Assembly: GCF_014334335.1 (NCBI RefSeq)
Contig: NZ_JACSEU010000001.1
Location: 2,108,001 to 2,172,000 of the forward strand
From: Treponema sp. Marseille-Q3903
GTDB lineage: Bacteria > Spirochaetota > Spirochaetia > Treponematales > Treponemataceae
DNA length: 64,000 bases
Direction of reading: 5' to 3'
The notes under the pieces were generated by a model that was given only the letters and a program-made list of their open reading frames with translations, did no database searches and was not told the origin of the DNA. The position numbers were made by a program, and so were the translations under genes. Shown one piece after another: positions 24,659 to 35,231 of the stretch (within the stretch, counting starts at the first letter, position 1; every line of letters starts with the position of its first letter).

Positions 24659-27499
24659 ATGGATTTTGACAATAAAACAGTTTATATTCTTGACAGCTAC
24701 GGACTGATTTTCCGCTGCTACTTTGCTTTTATAAATCGCCCGCTGACTAACTCAAAAGGCGAAAATATCTCTGCGCTTTTTGGATTTTTTAGAAACCTTC
24801 ATTATATTTTTCAGCATTACAAACCGGCGTATCTTATTGCAGCGATGGACAGCAAAACTAAAACCTTCCGTCATCAAATGTACTCCGAATACAAAGCTAC
24901 AAGAAATAAAACTCCTGATGATTTGCACGCTCAGATTCCGTGGATTTCTGAAATTTTAAAAGCGCTCGGAGTTCCTGTGATTCAGTGTGACGGTTACGAG
25001 GCCGACGACATAATTGCAACTGTTGCAAAAAAATGTCAGGAACAAGGAAGATCATGCCGCATTCTATCCGGCGATAAAGATCTCATGCAGCTTGTAACGG
25101 AGACGACTCAAATTCTGAAACCAGAATCGGGAGCAAACACGTGGAAAGTTACAGGAATTGAAGGCGTTCAAGCTGAATGGGGAGTTAAACCTGCTCAACT
25201 TTTAGACTTGCTCTCTCTTTATGGGGATTCCGCAGACAACATTCCTGGAGTTCACGGAGTTGGTATAAAAACTGCGGCTAAGCTGATTGAAGATTACGGC
25301 ACTCTCGACGGCATATACGCTCATATCGATGAAATTAAAGGCGCAATGCAAAAAAAACTTATCGATGGAAAAGAAAATGCATATTTCAGCCAAAAGCTTG
25401 TCAGGCTTTGCGATCAGGTGCCCTGTTCAGAAATTGACGCTCTTATAAATTCAAAAGAATTTAAATACGATTATAACGCAGCCGCAAAACTTCTAAAAGA
25501 TTTTGAAGCTTTCGTCGTTTCAAAAAGCTATGCGGAGATTGCTATCGGTGAAAATGATGATTTTGCAATAAAATCGGAAGAAAGGGGGTCTAAAACGGCG
25601 CACGAACAGCCGAAAATCGAAAGCGAGCACAAATTTCTTGAAATTCATCAGAACGACACATCGGGATACAAAGCGCTCACAGAACTCACCGAACTTAAAA
25701 AATATGTTGACGAAGCGATAAAATCAGGCACAGTTGCGTATGACTCTGAAACGGACAGCCTTGACACTCTCAACTGCAATTTAATCGGTTTTAGTCTTTG
25801 TTATCAAAAAGGAAAAGCAGTTTACGTTCCGATTCAGCAGAAATCAGGCGACTTGTTCACACAGGCAAATCATAACTATATAGAAGAAAAAGACGCATTA
25901 GATGAGCTCATCAGATTGTTCGGCACTGAAAATATAAAAATCATAATGCACAACGCCAAATTCGATATAAAAGTCCTGGCGACACGCGCAAAAAAATTGC
26001 AAAAAACTGTAAATATCGCAAAAGATTCTCTAGCCGACACAATGATTCTCGCATGGCTTATAAATCCCGAACGTCTTGGCAAAAACGGTTATTCTCTCGA
26101 ATATCTTGGCGAGACAGTCCTTGGCTTGAGGGGAATAGAATATTCAGATATTGTTCAAAAAGGGCAGACATTTGCGCAAGTTCCTCTTGAGTCTGCGTAC
26201 AAATACGCCGCGGAAGATGCCGATTTTACATTTCAGCTTTACGAAAAACTAAACGAGCTGAAAAAAAGCAATTCTCATATAGAAGAACTTTTTAAACTCG
26301 AAATGAAGATTCTCCCGATTTTGACAAAAATGGAATTAACCGGCATTCACCTTGACACTGCGACTCTTCACGCATACAACAAAGAGCTGTCGCAGGGAAT
26401 TTCTGATGCCGAAAAAGCAATCTACAAAGAAGTCGGTCACGAGTTCAATATCGCATCTCCAAAACAACTTCAGACTGTTTTGTTTGAAGAGCGAGGTCTA
26501 AAGCCAGGCAAAAAGACAAAAACCGGTTACTCAACAGACACTTCTGTACTCGAAGAGTTGGCATATTCAGATACTGTTCCGAAAATGATTCTTGAATATC
26601 GCGAGATGGCAAAGCTCCAGTCAACTTATGTTGAAACTCTTCCAAAACTCACAGACTGCTACGGACGTATTCATACAGACTTTGTTCAAACAGGCACTGC
26701 GACAGGCAGGCTTTCATGCCGCGACCCGAACCTTCAAAATATTCCGGTGAGAAACGACGCCGGTCGCCGCATCAGGAGCGCTTTTACAGCCCCAGAAGGA
26801 AAGGTTTTAATTTCCGCAGATTATTCACAGATTGAACTTGTTGTGCTCGCCCACTTAAGCGGTGATAAAAATATGTGCCAATCATTCAAAGATGGAACAG
26901 ATGTTCATAAATCAACTGCTGCACTGATTTACGGAGTTCCGGCGGAACAAGTTACGCCTGATATGCGGCGCACTGCAAAAACAATCAATTTCGGTGTAAT
27001 TTATGGAATGAGCGCTTTTAGGCTTGCAAACGACCTCGGAATAAGCAGAACACAAGCGAATCAGTTTATCGAAAGTTACTTCAGGATGTACTCCAGCGTA
27101 AACGATTTTATAAACAGCACTGTGCAAAAAGCGGAACAAACTGGGTATGTAAAAACAATTCTCGGTCGCCGCCGTCCAATCATGAATATAAACAGCAGGA
27201 ACAAAGTTGAAAAATCGGCTGCCGAACGAATTGCTGTAAACACTCCTGTTCAAGGAAGCGCCGCAGACATTGTAAAACTCGCAATGATAAACGTTTCAGA
27301 AGCACTCTCCCAATCAAAGTCGCAGGCTAAACTTTTGCTGCAAGTTCACGATGAACTTATATTTGAATGCCCTGACGATAAACCGACGATTGAAAAAACA
27401 ATTTCCCTCATCAAGGACAAGATGGAAAACGCTATAAAACTTTCTGTGCCGCTTAGGGTGAGCATTGAATACGGAAAAAACTGGGGTGAATTTCATTGA
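24659..27499 (+). CDS. polA: DNA polymerase I
   Basis: 946 residues, the normal full length. A 5'-3' exonuclease (about 1-295: YILDSYGLIFRCYFAF, GYEADDIIAT, GDSADNIPGVHGVGIKTA) is followed by a proofreading domain that keeps the metal ligands (YDSETDSLDTL near 360) and the polymerase with motif A DYSQIELVVLAHLSGD, motif B RRTAKTINFGVIYGMSA and motif C QVHDELIFECP. It fills gaps in repair and removes RNA primers. No ribosome site precedes the ATG; see the promoter entry. coaE follows. Confidence 0.97.
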   Translation: MDFDNKTVYILDSYGLIFRCYFAFINRPLTNSKGENISALFGFFRNLHYIFQHYKPAYLIAAMDSKTKTFRHQMYSEYKATRNKTPDDLHAQIPWISEILKALGVPVIQCDGYEADDIIATVAKKCQEQGRSCRILSGDKDLMQLVTETTQILKPESGANTWKVTGIEGVQAEWGVKPAQLLDLLSLYGDSADNIPGVHGVGIKTAAKLIEDYGTLDGIYAHIDEIKGAMQKKLIDGKENAYFSQKLVRLCDQVPCSEIDALINSKEFKYDYNAAAKLLKDFEAFVVSKSYAEIAIGENDDFAIKSEERGSKTAHEQPKIESEHKFLEIHQNDTSGYKALTELTELKKYVDEAIKSGTVAYDSETDSLDTLNCNLIGFSLCYQKGKAVYVPIQQKSGDLFTQANHNYIEEKDALDELIRLFGTENIKIIMHNAKFDIKVLATRAKKLQKTVNIAKDSLADTMILAWLINPERLGKNGYSLEYLGETVLGLRGIEYSDIVQKGQTFAQVPLESAYKYAAEDADFTFQLYEKLNELKKSNSHIEELFKLEMKILPILTKMELTGIHLDTATLHAYNKELSQGISDAEKAIYKEVGHEFNIASPKQLQTVLFEERGLKPGKKTKTGYSTDTSVLEELAYSDTVPKMILEYREMAKLQSTYVETLPKLTDCYGRIHTDFVQTGTATGRLSCRDPNLQNIPVRNDAGRRIRSAFTAPEGKVLISADYSQIELVVLAHLSGDKNMCQSFKDGTDVHKSTAALIYGVPAEQVTPDMRRTAKTINFGVIYGMSAFRLANDLGISRTQANQFIESYFRMYSSVNDFINSTVQKAEQTGYVKTILGRRRPIMNINSRNKVEKSAAERIAVNTPVQGSAADIVKLAMINVSEALSQSKSQAKLLLQVHDELIFECPDDKPTIEKTISLIKDKMENAIKLSVPLRVSIEYGKNWGEFH

Positions 27500-27629
27500 T
27501 AATCAATAATCATGGTTTGGAGGTGCGGGCTCGAACTGCGAGAAAGCGAGCGTGCACTGATTCGGGTTTAAGTGCGGGCTTGTATTTATGTTTGGACTCG
27601 GGCTGCAAGGGAGCGTGCTGATAAAAAAA

Positions 27630-28229
27630 ATGAACGAAAAGCTGCTGAAAAAAATTGAAAATGTAAACAAAGAGCTCATCAAATCTCACTCGGTGATTGC
27701 AATAACTGGACAGATTGCTTCGGGGAAGAACTTCGTCTGTTCCCAATTTGAAAAATTCGGCTGGAATTGTGTAGATGCGGACTCTCTTACCCACGAAGCA
27801 ATAAATATTGCAGCTCCAAAAATCATAGAAGAATTTAAGCGATACGAAGAGCAATTCAATGTAAAAATCACAAACGAAGACGGCTCAATAAACAGGCGTG
27901 CGATTGGCAATATTGTCTTTGCCCGCCCGGAGCTTTTAGCAAAACAAGAAGAAATCGTATATCCTATCATCACAAAAATGGCGGAAGATTTTATCTCTGC
28001 ACACGGCAAAGTCATCATAAACGCAACTGTTTTGTACAAAACGCCAATTTTATTAGACAGATGTCAGGCAATCGTATACATAAAATCTCCGGTTTTTAAA
28101 CGGATTTTCCGAATCAGACGCCGCGACAACCTTCCATATAACCAGATATTTAAACGCCTAAAATCTCAAAGGAATCTTTTGAGCAAATATAAGATAACGG
28201 GAAAGCAAATAATTGTCATAAAAAACTAA
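27630..28229 (+). CDS. coaE: Dephospho-CoA kinase
   Basis: About 200 residues from the ATG at 27630; an in-frame ATG at 27588 has no better context. VIAITGQIASGKNFVCSQF is the P-loop, with Asn where most CoaE have Ser/Thr. DADSLTHEAI, GSINRRAIGNIVF, and HGKVIINATVLYKT fit the CoaE pattern, and the end (QIIVIKN) is slightly short. It catalyses the last step of CoA synthesis. The order polA-coaE-SPOR gene suggests one operon. Confidence 0.85.
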   Translation: MNEKLLKKIENVNKELIKSHSVIAITGQIASGKNFVCSQFEKFGWNCVDADSLTHEAINIAAPKIIEEFKRYEEQFNVKITNEDGSINRRAIGNIVFARPELLAKQEEIVYPIITKMAEDFISAHGKVIINATVLYKTPILLDRCQAIVYIKSPVFKRIFRIRRRDNLPYNQIFKRLKSQRNLLSKYKITGKQIIVIKN

Positions 28230-28298
28230 AGTAAAATTTTGAAGTTCCGATAAGTTTAATAAGGTGGCCGGTTTAATATCGGTGCAAAGAGGAAATTT

Positions 28299-29138
28299 AT
28301 GGAACAGAAAAAAACTTTATGGATTATCGCCGCTGCAGGTGCTTTTTTATTAGTTGTTTTAGGTGTACCGGCTATCATTTACAACCCTTCAAGAAATCCG
28401 ACACCTGCATATACAAGCATTTCTCCTGTAGAAAAAAGAAATACTAACAGCGGTTGGACAAATAGTGCTGAACAAGTGCCTGTTGCTCCTCCTCAGGCAG
28501 AAAAAGTAAGCGACCTCGTAGTTCTTGCCGATAACGCAACAGTTTTAAGTAAATCTCCTATCACAACTGCGGAAACTGACTCTGCAACAAACAGCGGAAC
28601 GACGATTGACTTAAATGCTCTTAAAAGTGAATTGACAAACGAAGTTTCAAAACCGCAGAATATCAACATCACTGTAAATATCCCAGAGACGAATTCAGCG
28701 ACAGTAAAAAGATCTACAGAGACATCGGAAAATAATAAGGCGATTAAAGACACAAAAGACGTATATGTAAAATCAGAACCTGTAAAAGTTCAAAAAGCAG
28801 AAACGAAAAGCACAGCGAAGACTGCAACAAAAAACCCGGCAGTAAAATCTGCCAGTCCAGATACGACAAAAACTCCTGAAAAGAAAATCACTCAGTTTTG
28901 GGTGCAAGTTGCCGCTTACAGCAATAAAAAAGGTGCGGAAGCAGCTCGTTCAGCTTTAGATGCAAATAAAATTCCGTCAGATATATTTACGTATCGAGAC
29001 AACAAAGACAAACTTTTTTACCGTGTCCGCGTCGGTCCATACACTACAAAAAGTGAAGCTGAATACTGGCGAACAAGAATCTATGCGATTTCCGAATTTG
29101 CAAAAGCCGAAAGCTACATCACAAGCACGGTAAAATAA
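28299..29138 (+). CDS. SPOR-domain membrane protein
   Basis: 279 residues: one N-terminal membrane segment (LWIIAAAGAFLLVVLGVPAI), a long Lys/Thr/Ser-rich linker, and a SPOR domain in the last 80 residues (FWVQVAAYSNKKGAEAARSA, FYRVRVGPYTTKSEAEYW). SPOR domains bind denuded peptidoglycan at division sites, so a role in septal wall metabolism is likely. GAGGAAATTT before the ATG is a fair ribosome site. Confidence 0.9.
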   Translation: MEQKKTLWIIAAAGAFLLVVLGVPAIIYNPSRNPTPAYTSISPVEKRNTNSGWTNSAEQVPVAPPQAEKVSDLVVLADNATVLSKSPITTAETDSATNSGTTIDLNALKSELTNEVSKPQNINITVNIPETNSATVKRSTETSENNKAIKDTKDVYVKSEPVKVQKAETKSTAKTATKNPAVKSASPDTTKTPEKKITQFWVQVAAYSNKKGAEAARSALDANKIPSDIFTYRDNKDKLFYRVRVGPYTTKSEAEYWRTRIYAISEFAKAESYITSTVK

Positions 29139-29210
29139 CACTTCTGATTATTTTCGATTTTTTTTCTGAATAAACTTCCTATTTTCGCATATCGCGGCAA
29201 ATTATATAGT

Positions 29211-30602
29211 ATGAAGAAAACTATAAAAGCCGCGTTCTTTTTTTTTACGCTGATGTGCTTTTTCGGCAATGCTGTGACTATGTTCTGCGAAGATTCTGAG
29301 CAAAACTTATTTGACCGATACACGCATTTTTTGTTTTATGGCGACAGCAATTTAAATTTCGGTTCAAAAATATCTCTTCCATTCGGCTCTTTTTTACTTG
29401 CCGAGAATCTAAATGAAATGAATTTCGGCTGCGAGTTTAACACATTCAAAATTGAAAAAACTTTTCCAATCACGATGAAATGTGGAAACTTAAGTTCGGG
29501 AGGAATTATTTCAAAAATGAAAAATCCGCTTCCGTCGTCTTCAGTTTCACCATTTTCTTCAGGGATATCGGAACCTTGCTGCGCTACTTCGTCTCTTCCA
29601 AGTTTTACAAATTTCAGTAATCCTGTAAGCTCGTTTTTTCAATTAGGTTTTGAAAACAAAAATCTATTCGTAAAATCAGCTCGGGTAAACTGTTTTTATT
29701 CGCCGGATAAAGAAGTCATTGTATTTTCATCTTTGATTAAAACAGATTTTCTCAACGATTTATTAAAACTCTCCGCATCTACAGCCTGCGGAATATCTTC
29801 ATACAATGAAAACAACGATTCTTCATGGTTTTCGGACGAAATGCGTTATCATTCGGGAAAACACGCCTCTTCAATGCTCCAACTTTCAGCTCAGATTCCA
29901 AATCTTTTATTTGGCTTTCAACTTTCTGTTTTTGAAAATCAATTTGGAGTATTAGATATTGCGTACCGCGCAGACGTAAAAACAAATATAAAAAAACTCA
30001 ATTTATTCGCGACCGCATTTTACAATCCGAATCAAAAACTGCTCACTTTATCCGACAAAAAAATCGACAAATGCTTTATTTTAAAAAATGGAATTCAATA
30101 TAAATTCATGCTCAAAAATAAAATTCCGCTGTTTGTAAAAACCGGACTCAGTTCTCATCTTGATTTAAAACTTCTCAAAGAGGAACATCAATTAAAAATC
30201 GGGGCAGGAGTTCAGATTACATCTTTTCTTTTTTCGGCAGGATTGAATATTTTGTGCGACACGAATTTGAACACGAAAAACTCATCTTCGCCATCGATGA
30301 ACTTAAAAAGCACATCTGTCTCAACTCAAGCGTCATTTTATATAAATGACGCCATTACAGGATTGTCTTTTTCTATTGATTTCAATCCGTCAAAAAACTT
30401 TGATTCTCTGACAATAAAATATAAAGCGTTGATAAAAGCCTCTTATTCAAAGTTTTCTAAAACATATGGAAATGCCTGTTATTCATGGCAAACAAAAGAC
30501 GGAACTTTTATTTCAAAAAAACTCTCTTTATCATTAAATACAAAGCACTCGTACAAAAAGTCGGAGCTTCAGCTCAAATTATCAGCCGATTTTGAACTGT
30601 AA
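29211..30602 (+). CDS. Hypothetical exported protein, likely outer-membrane barrel
   Basis: 463 residues. Signal peptide: MKKTIKAAFFFFTLMCFFGN then AVTMFCED. The mature part is rich in Ser, Asn and aromatic residues in short alternating stretches and ends LQLKLSADFEL, as in barrels. No family recognised; probably spirochaete specific. Cys-poor. The cleavage site and barrel are inference. Confidence 0.55.
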   Translation: MKKTIKAAFFFFTLMCFFGNAVTMFCEDSEQNLFDRYTHFLFYGDSNLNFGSKISLPFGSFLLAENLNEMNFGCEFNTFKIEKTFPITMKCGNLSSGGIISKMKNPLPSSSVSPFSSGISEPCCATSSLPSFTNFSNPVSSFFQLGFENKNLFVKSARVNCFYSPDKEVIVFSSLIKTDFLNDLLKLSASTACGISSYNENNDSSWFSDEMRYHSGKHASSMLQLSAQIPNLLFGFQLSVFENQFGVLDIAYRADVKTNIKKLNLFATAFYNPNQKLLTLSDKKIDKCFILKNGIQYKFMLKNKIPLFVKTGLSSHLDLKLLKEEHQLKIGAGVQITSFLFSAGLNILCDTNLNTKNSSSPSMNLKSTSVSTQASFYINDAITGLSFSIDFNPSKNFDSLTIKYKALIKASYSKFSKTYGNACYSWQTKDGTFISKKLSLSLNTKHSYKKSELQLKLSADFEL

Positions 30603-30773
30603 GTGTTTTGCGAGATTTCAACATTTTTAGCTTCTTTAAGTTCTCTAAAGAATAAGGTTTTTCAACATTTTGACCTTTCAGCAGTTGAATTTAAGGTGTT
30701 TTTTCATTATGATGTGTTGAATATTATATTTTTATAATTTTGTGATTATTTTATTTTTATAAGAGGTAACAAT

Positions 30774-32864
30774 ATGGCTTTGGATATTTCAAAAGTAAGA
30801 AATATCGGTATCAGTGCCCACATTGACTCAGGAAAAACAACAACTTCAGAACGTATCTTATTTTATTGTAATAAGATTCATACAATTCATGAAGTTCGTG
30901 GTAAAGATGGTGTTGGTGCTGTTATGGATAACATGGAACTGGAGCGTGAACGTGGTATTACAATCCAGTCGGCAGCTACACAAGTTCAGTGGAAAGACTA
31001 CACTATCAACCTTATCGACACACCGGGTCACGTTGACTTCACTGTAGAAGTTGAACGCTCACTGCGCGTACTTGATGGTGCTATTATGATTCTTTGTGCT
31101 GTTGCAGGCGTTCAGTCGCAGTCAATTACTGTAGACCGCCAGCTTAAACGTTACCATGTACCACGTGTAGCATTCGTAAATAAGTGTGACCGTCAGGGAG
31201 CTAATCCTCTACGTGTTTGCGGACAGCTTCGCGATAAACTCGGTCTCAATGCACACATGATGGAACTGCCAATCGGACTCGAAGACAAACTTGAAGGTGT
31301 TGTTGACCTTGTTGGAATGAAAGCTATTTATTTTGACGGACAGAGCGGAGAAGATCTCCGTATCGCAGAAATTCCGGCTCATTTAGTTGATGATGCTAAA
31401 AAATATCGTCAGGAAATGATTGAAGAAGCTTGTAACTTTGACGACGCTTTGATGGAAAAAGTTCTCAATGGTGATGAACCGACTGAGGCAGAAATCATCT
31501 CTGCTCTCCGAAAAGGTACACTCGCTGAGCAGTACGTTGGTGTATTCCTCGGTTCTGCACACGTAAACAAAGGAATTCAGCCGTTGCTCGATGCTGTTGT
31601 TCGCTATCTTCCATCTCCTGATGAAATAAACAACGTTGCTTTAGACCTCGACAACAACGAAGCTGAAGTAAAACTTAAGTCTGATGACACGCTTCCAACT
31701 GTTGCCTTAGCATTTAAGCTTGACGACGGACAATACGGACAGTTGACATACACTCGCGTTTATCAAGGAAAAATCAAAAAAGGCGAAGAGCTCTACAACA
31801 CTCGTACACGCAAAAAATTCAAGGTTGGACGACTTGTCCGCATGAACTCTGCTCAAATGGAAGATATCAGTGAAGGCTGTGCCGGTGATATCGTGGCTTT
31901 GTTCGGAGTTGATTGTGCTTCCGGCGATACATTCGTAGACAGCGGAATCAACTACTCTATGGCTTCTATGTACGTTCCTGCTCCTGTAATCTCTTTGTCT
32001 ATCACACCAAAAGATAAACAAGCTGCTATGCAGATGTCTAAAGCTCTCAACCGCTTTACAAAAGAAGATCCTACATTCCAAACTTATACAGATGCAGAAT
32101 CCGGTGAAACAATCATCAAAGGTATGGGTGAATTGCACCTTGCAGTATATGTTGAACGAATGAAGCGCGAATACAACTGTGAAGTTACGACAGGCGCTCC
32201 TCAGGTTGCTTACCGTGAATCTATCACAGGACACGGCGACTTCAACTACACTCATAAGAAGCAGACTGGTGGTTCCGGTCAGTACGGTCGTGTTGCAGGA
32301 TTTATGGAACCTGATTCAGACAAAGACTACGAATTTATAGACGCAATCAAAGGTGGTGCTATTCCTAATGAATATATCCCTTCTTGTGATAAAGGGTTCC
32401 AAAAAGCTATGAAAGAAGGCTCTCTGATTGGAGCTCCTATCGTAGGTGTAAAAATAACAATCAATGATGGACAGTATCACCCGGTTGACTCAAATGATAA
32501 CGCATTCCAGATTGCAGCTATCGGAGCTTTCCGTGAAGGTTACATGAAAGCTAATCCTGTTATTCTCGAACCGATCATGAAAGTTCAGATGACTGCTCCT
32601 ACTGAATTCCAGGGAAACTTGTTTGGTCTTATCAACCAGCGTCGTGGTGTAATCATTGATACGACTGATGAAAACAACACTTCAACGGTAAATGCCGAAG
32701 TTCCTCTTTCTGAAATGTTTGGGTTCTCAACTATTCTCCGTTCTTCAACTCAGGGTAAGGGCGAATTCACTATGGAATTTGAAAAATACGGTAAAGTTCC
32801 AAATGCTGTATCAGATGAACTCCAGAAGAAATACAAAGAAGAAAAGGCAGCAGGTAAAAAATAA
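30774..32864 (+). CDS. fusA: Elongation factor G, spirochaete mtEFG1-like type
   Basis: 696 residues with the five EF-G domains. G1 is AHIDSGKTT (not AHVDAGKTT), then [40 protein letters not shown], and NKCD. The HIDSGKTT and KDGVGAVMD segments match, as I recall, mitochondrial EF-G1 and the spirochaete/planctomycete spdEFG1 class, which is specialised for translocation, the ribosome-recycling role belonging to a second paralogue. An AAGAGG ribosome site precedes the ATG. Codon usage differs from the neighbours, as expected for a highly expressed gene. Confidence 0.93.
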   Translation: MALDISKVRNIGISAHIDSGKTTTSERILFYCNKIHTIHEVRGKDGVGAVMDNMELERERGITIQSAATQVQWKDYTINLIDTPGHVDFTVEVERSLRVLDGAIMILCAVAGVQSQSITVDRQLKRYHVPRVAFVNKCDRQGANPLRVCGQLRDKLGLNAHMMELPIGLEDKLEGVVDLVGMKAIYFDGQSGEDLRIAEIPAHLVDDAKKYRQEMIEEACNFDDALMEKVLNGDEPTEAEIISALRKGTLAEQYVGVFLGSAHVNKGIQPLLDAVVRYLPSPDEINNVALDLDNNEAEVKLKSDDTLPTVALAFKLDDGQYGQLTYTRVYQGKIKKGEELYNTRTRKKFKVGRLVRMNSAQMEDISEGCAGDIVALFGVDCASGDTFVDSGINYSMASMYVPAPVISLSITPKDKQAAMQMSKALNRFTKEDPTFQTYTDAESGETIIKGMGELHLAVYVERMKREYNCEVTTGAPQVAYRESITGHGDFNYTHKKQTGGSGQYGRVAGFMEPDSDKDYEFIDAIKGGAIPNEYIPSCDKGFQKAMKEGSLIGAPIVGVKITINDGQYHPVDSNDNAFQIAAIGAFREGYMKANPVILEPIMKVQMTAPTEFQGNLFGLINQRRGVIIDTTDENNTSTVNAEVPLSEMFGFSTILRSSTQGKGEFTMEFEKYGKVPNAVSDELQKKYKEEKAAGKK

Positions 32865-32917
32865 CTTGATTATATAAAGTTGCAGTTCATTTTACTGCAC
32901 TTCAGGAGACATTATTT

Positions 32918-33574
32918 ATGGATAAAAAAGATTTAATCGCTCACAGCCCTGTTCGATATTTTGACGCCACAAACGCCGGCTTGAAAGCTGGAGAAATGGG
33001 ACTTATAACTGCTAAAAAAGGTCTTGGAAAGACTTCAGTTCTTGTTCAATTCGGAATTGATAATCTTTTGAATGACAAAGCTCTCGTTCACGTTTCATTC
33101 GATCAGCAGTCCTCAAATGTCATAGCATGGTACTCAAGCGTTCTTTCAGAAATCTCTAAAAAGAGAAATGTAAACATTGCAGATATCAACGAAGACATCG
33201 TGCGCAATCGTATGATTTTCAACTTCAACCAGGAGACTTTCAAGTTGCCAAAAGTTGTAAATCAGCTAAAAGCGCTGAAAGGAGGCGGATTCAACATCGC
33301 TTGTGTTGTTGTTGATGGGCTCGACCTTGCAAAAGCATCTAAGGAAGATCTCGATTGTTTCGCAGATTTTATCAAGTCTGAAAAGATGACTGCATGGTTC
33401 AGCTATACAAACGAAGCTCCAACACTCAAAGCGACGCTTGATAGCGATAAACTCGATGATTTTGCTACAGTTGCTCACATTGAAGCAGAAAGCAAAAACA
33501 TCAGCCTTACACTTCTTAAAAATGGTGATGGCAAAGTAAACCTTGACGCTAAGACTTTGTTGATGACTAAATAA
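32918..33574 (+). CDS. RecA-like P-loop ATPase of unknown function
   Basis: 218 residues. Walker A AKKGLGKTS near 31-39, an ALVHVSFDQQSS segment, and Walker B IACVVVDGLDLA resemble the RecA/DnaB/KaiC fold core. It lacks the DNA-binding loops of RecA and any second domain. AGGAG lies before the ATG, and a terminator closes the unit; it may share a transcript with fusA (53 bp gap). Function unknown. Confidence 0.65.
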   Translation: MDKKDLIAHSPVRYFDATNAGLKAGEMGLITAKKGLGKTSVLVQFGIDNLLNDKALVHVSFDQQSSNVIAWYSSVLSEISKKRNVNIADINEDIVRNRMIFNFNQETFKLPKVVNQLKALKGGGFNIACVVVDGLDLAKASKEDLDCFADFIKSEKMTAWFSYTNEAPTLKATLDSDKLDDFATVAHIEAESKNISLTLLKNGDGKVNLDAKTLLMTK

Positions 33575-33600
33575 CATTGTCAGAATAAGGACTAAAACAA

Positions 33601-33652
33601 AAATCCGATTCTTTTGTGGACTTTATTGTTCCATCGAAGATCGGATTTTTTT
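33601..33652 (+). terminator. Terminator after the ATPase gene
   Basis: Arms ATCCGAT and ATCGGAT separated by a long loop, ending in eight T. Closes the fusA-ATPase unit. Confidence 0.7.
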
Positions 33653-33741
33653 TATCTATCGCATATCTGCAAACTTAATGGCAGACTTCATGTGCGAACA
33701 TCATCTGCCGGCAGCGAGTTTTATAGCTTTATAGCGTGATT

Positions 33742-34560
33742 TTACTCTTCTTTCCAAGGAAATAAAAAACTTTTCCATTTTCTTGGGCCTAATGCCTGAC
33801 GGTCATCATAAATCAACTCTTCCCACGGAATCTGTTTTCTTTCGTGTTTTGTTTTTAATTCAGGATGTTCTTCAAGGTAATCATATTTATACAGGCGCAA
33901 ACGCAACGCATTTGTATCTGCAATCAAAATTCCTGCCATCGACGGAAAGAACCCGATGAACACAATTGAAAGCGCAAACAAAACGATATTGTATAAAGCC
34001 ATAGCGATTGAATAGCCTGTGTTGTCAAACATTATGATAAATGATTTCTTAAGGCATTTCTTAAAATTGTTGTGCATGATAGAACGTATCGGTATAAACC
34101 ACTGTAAAGCGAGGAAAATAAAGATATCTATCCAAATCAGCAAAATCCCAACGCAAAATCCGACAAGCGACTGAGTTTGAATGACATAATAATGAATCGA
34201 GAATCCCGAAATTATGAGTATCAGAGATATCATCAATCCGAACAAAGTCGCATCTTTTAAAACACCAGGAATTGCCTTAAAATAATCAAGCAGATGAATA
34301 CCGTTAAAATCAGCTATTTTGGCAGCAGTCTCTCCATACGCAAATGTAAAAATCGACATTATGATAAAACTTAAAATAACCGGAATTACAATAAGATATG
34401 AAAGATTTTGAGGTATTTTTGCAGCAAAATAATTTAGAAAAACAACGCCAAAACCTACAAAAAGGAAAGTAACATTTGCGGTCAGCACTGAAAAAAGATT
34501 ATCCCAGCCATCGCAAAAATTTTTTTTAATCAAAAACCCAAACATATTTAAATTTAACAA
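33742..34560 (-). CDS. Multi-pass membrane protein of unknown function
   Basis: 272 residues with about six membrane segments, a cytoplasmic C-terminus of some 60 charged residues ending RKWKSFLFPWKEE. No transport motif recognised. It is divergent from the MarR gene 40 bp away, so that regulator may control it (inference). Confidence 0.6.
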   Translation of the reverse strand: MLNLNMFGFLIKKNFCDGWDNLFSVLTANVTFLFVGFGVVFLNYFAAKIPQNLSYLIVIPVILSFIIMSIFTFAYGETAAKIADFNGIHLLDYFKAIPGVLKDATLFGLMISLILIISGFSIHYYVIQTQSLVGFCVGILLIWIDIFIFLALQWFIPIRSIMHNNFKKCLKKSFIIMFDNTGYSIAMALYNIVLFALSIVFIGFFPSMAGILIADTNALRLRLYKYDYLEEHPELKTKHERKQIPWEELIYDDRQALGPRKWKSFLFPWKEE

Positions 34561-34598
34561 TTATTCTAATTTAATACAAGGATTTTTGATGCTAAAAT

Positions 34599-35033
34599 AT
34601 GACTATGGATATAAAATCTTCTATTTCACTTTTATCACATATTCATTCTATAACAGCAGATTTTCTCATTGAAAAGTTAAAAGAAAAAGGATTCCCAGAG
34701 TTCGCTTCTTCGCACGGAAATATTTTGTTTCAGCTGAGCATAAAAAGTGAAATGACAATGGGTGAACTTTCTGAAAAGATCAATCGCGACAAGTCTACTA
34801 CAACTGTGCTTGTGCGTAAACTTGAAAGAGATGGGCTTGTTTGTAGAAATAATGATGAAAATGATAAGCGCAACAGGCTGATCAGCCTCACTGAAAAAGG
34901 AAAAGAGTTTAATTCTGCGATAAATGCAATTTCAAAAGAGTTGATAGAGACTTTTTACAAAGGTTTTTCCGAAGAAGAAAAAAAACAGTTTTTTGAATTT
35001 TTAAAACGAATTGACAATAATTTCAGCTCATAA
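34599..35033 (+). CDS. MarR family transcriptional regulator
   Basis: 144 residues. The winged helix is clear: MTMGELSEKINRDKSTTTVL then VRKLERDGLVCRNNDENDKR and LISLTEKG. A TAAAAT hexamer at 34593-34598 stands 6 bp before a second ATG (34605), so the mRNA may be leaderless and start MDIKSS. Divergent from the membrane protein. Effector unknown. Confidence 0.88.
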   Translation: MTMDIKSSISLLSHIHSITADFLIEKLKEKGFPEFASSHGNILFQLSIKSEMTMGELSEKINRDKSTTTVLVRKLERDGLVCRNNDENDKRNRLISLTEKGKEFNSAINAISKELIETFYKGFSEEEKKQFFEFLKRIDNNFSS

Positions 35034-35070
35034 GCCGAGCAGTCCCTTTCAACATTTTTATGAAAAATTA

Positions 35071-35099
35071 TTGACATTCTCTGATAGTTACACTATTAT
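35071..35099 (+). promoter_or_regulatory. Consensus promoter of a candidate small RNA
   Basis: TTGACA at 35071-35076, exactly 17 bp, TATTAT at 35094-35099. It is the best promoter match I found in the window and has no gene at the normal distance downstream. Confidence 0.75.
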
Positions 35100-35105
35100 G
35101 ACATT

Positions 35106-35201
35106 AGCTTATAAACAAGCTGATAAACTCTCTCCGATGTTCAGCAACGCTGAACGGCAAGATTCCCTTTTAGTGTTACTATCTGGGAATCTTGTTTTTT
35201 T
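35106..35201 (+). ncRNA. Candidate small RNA of about 95 nt
   Basis: Starting about 7 bp after the promoter: a short hairpin (AGCTT/AAGCT, 35106-35121), a 7-bp hairpin (GTTCAGC-AAC-GCTGAAC, 35139-35155), and a terminator with perfect 10-bp arms (35158-35167 with 35185-35194) followed by seven T. No coding signal with a ribosome site is present. I do not recognise it as 4.5S, 6S or tmRNA. It ends about 70 bp before malQ, so it could be an independent RNA or an attenuated leader. Confidence 0.65.
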
Positions 35202-35231
35202 AACACAATTTTCTTTCAGATTTTAAATTTA

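Noticed and set aside
27510-27854. A 114-codon open frame opposite coaE
   Set aside because: It is the reverse complement of coaE coding sequence; the P-loop on the other strand decides.
35011-35226. A 71-codon open frame
   Set aside because: It overlaps the MarR gene end, has no ribosome site, and covers the promoter and hairpins of the probable small RNA.
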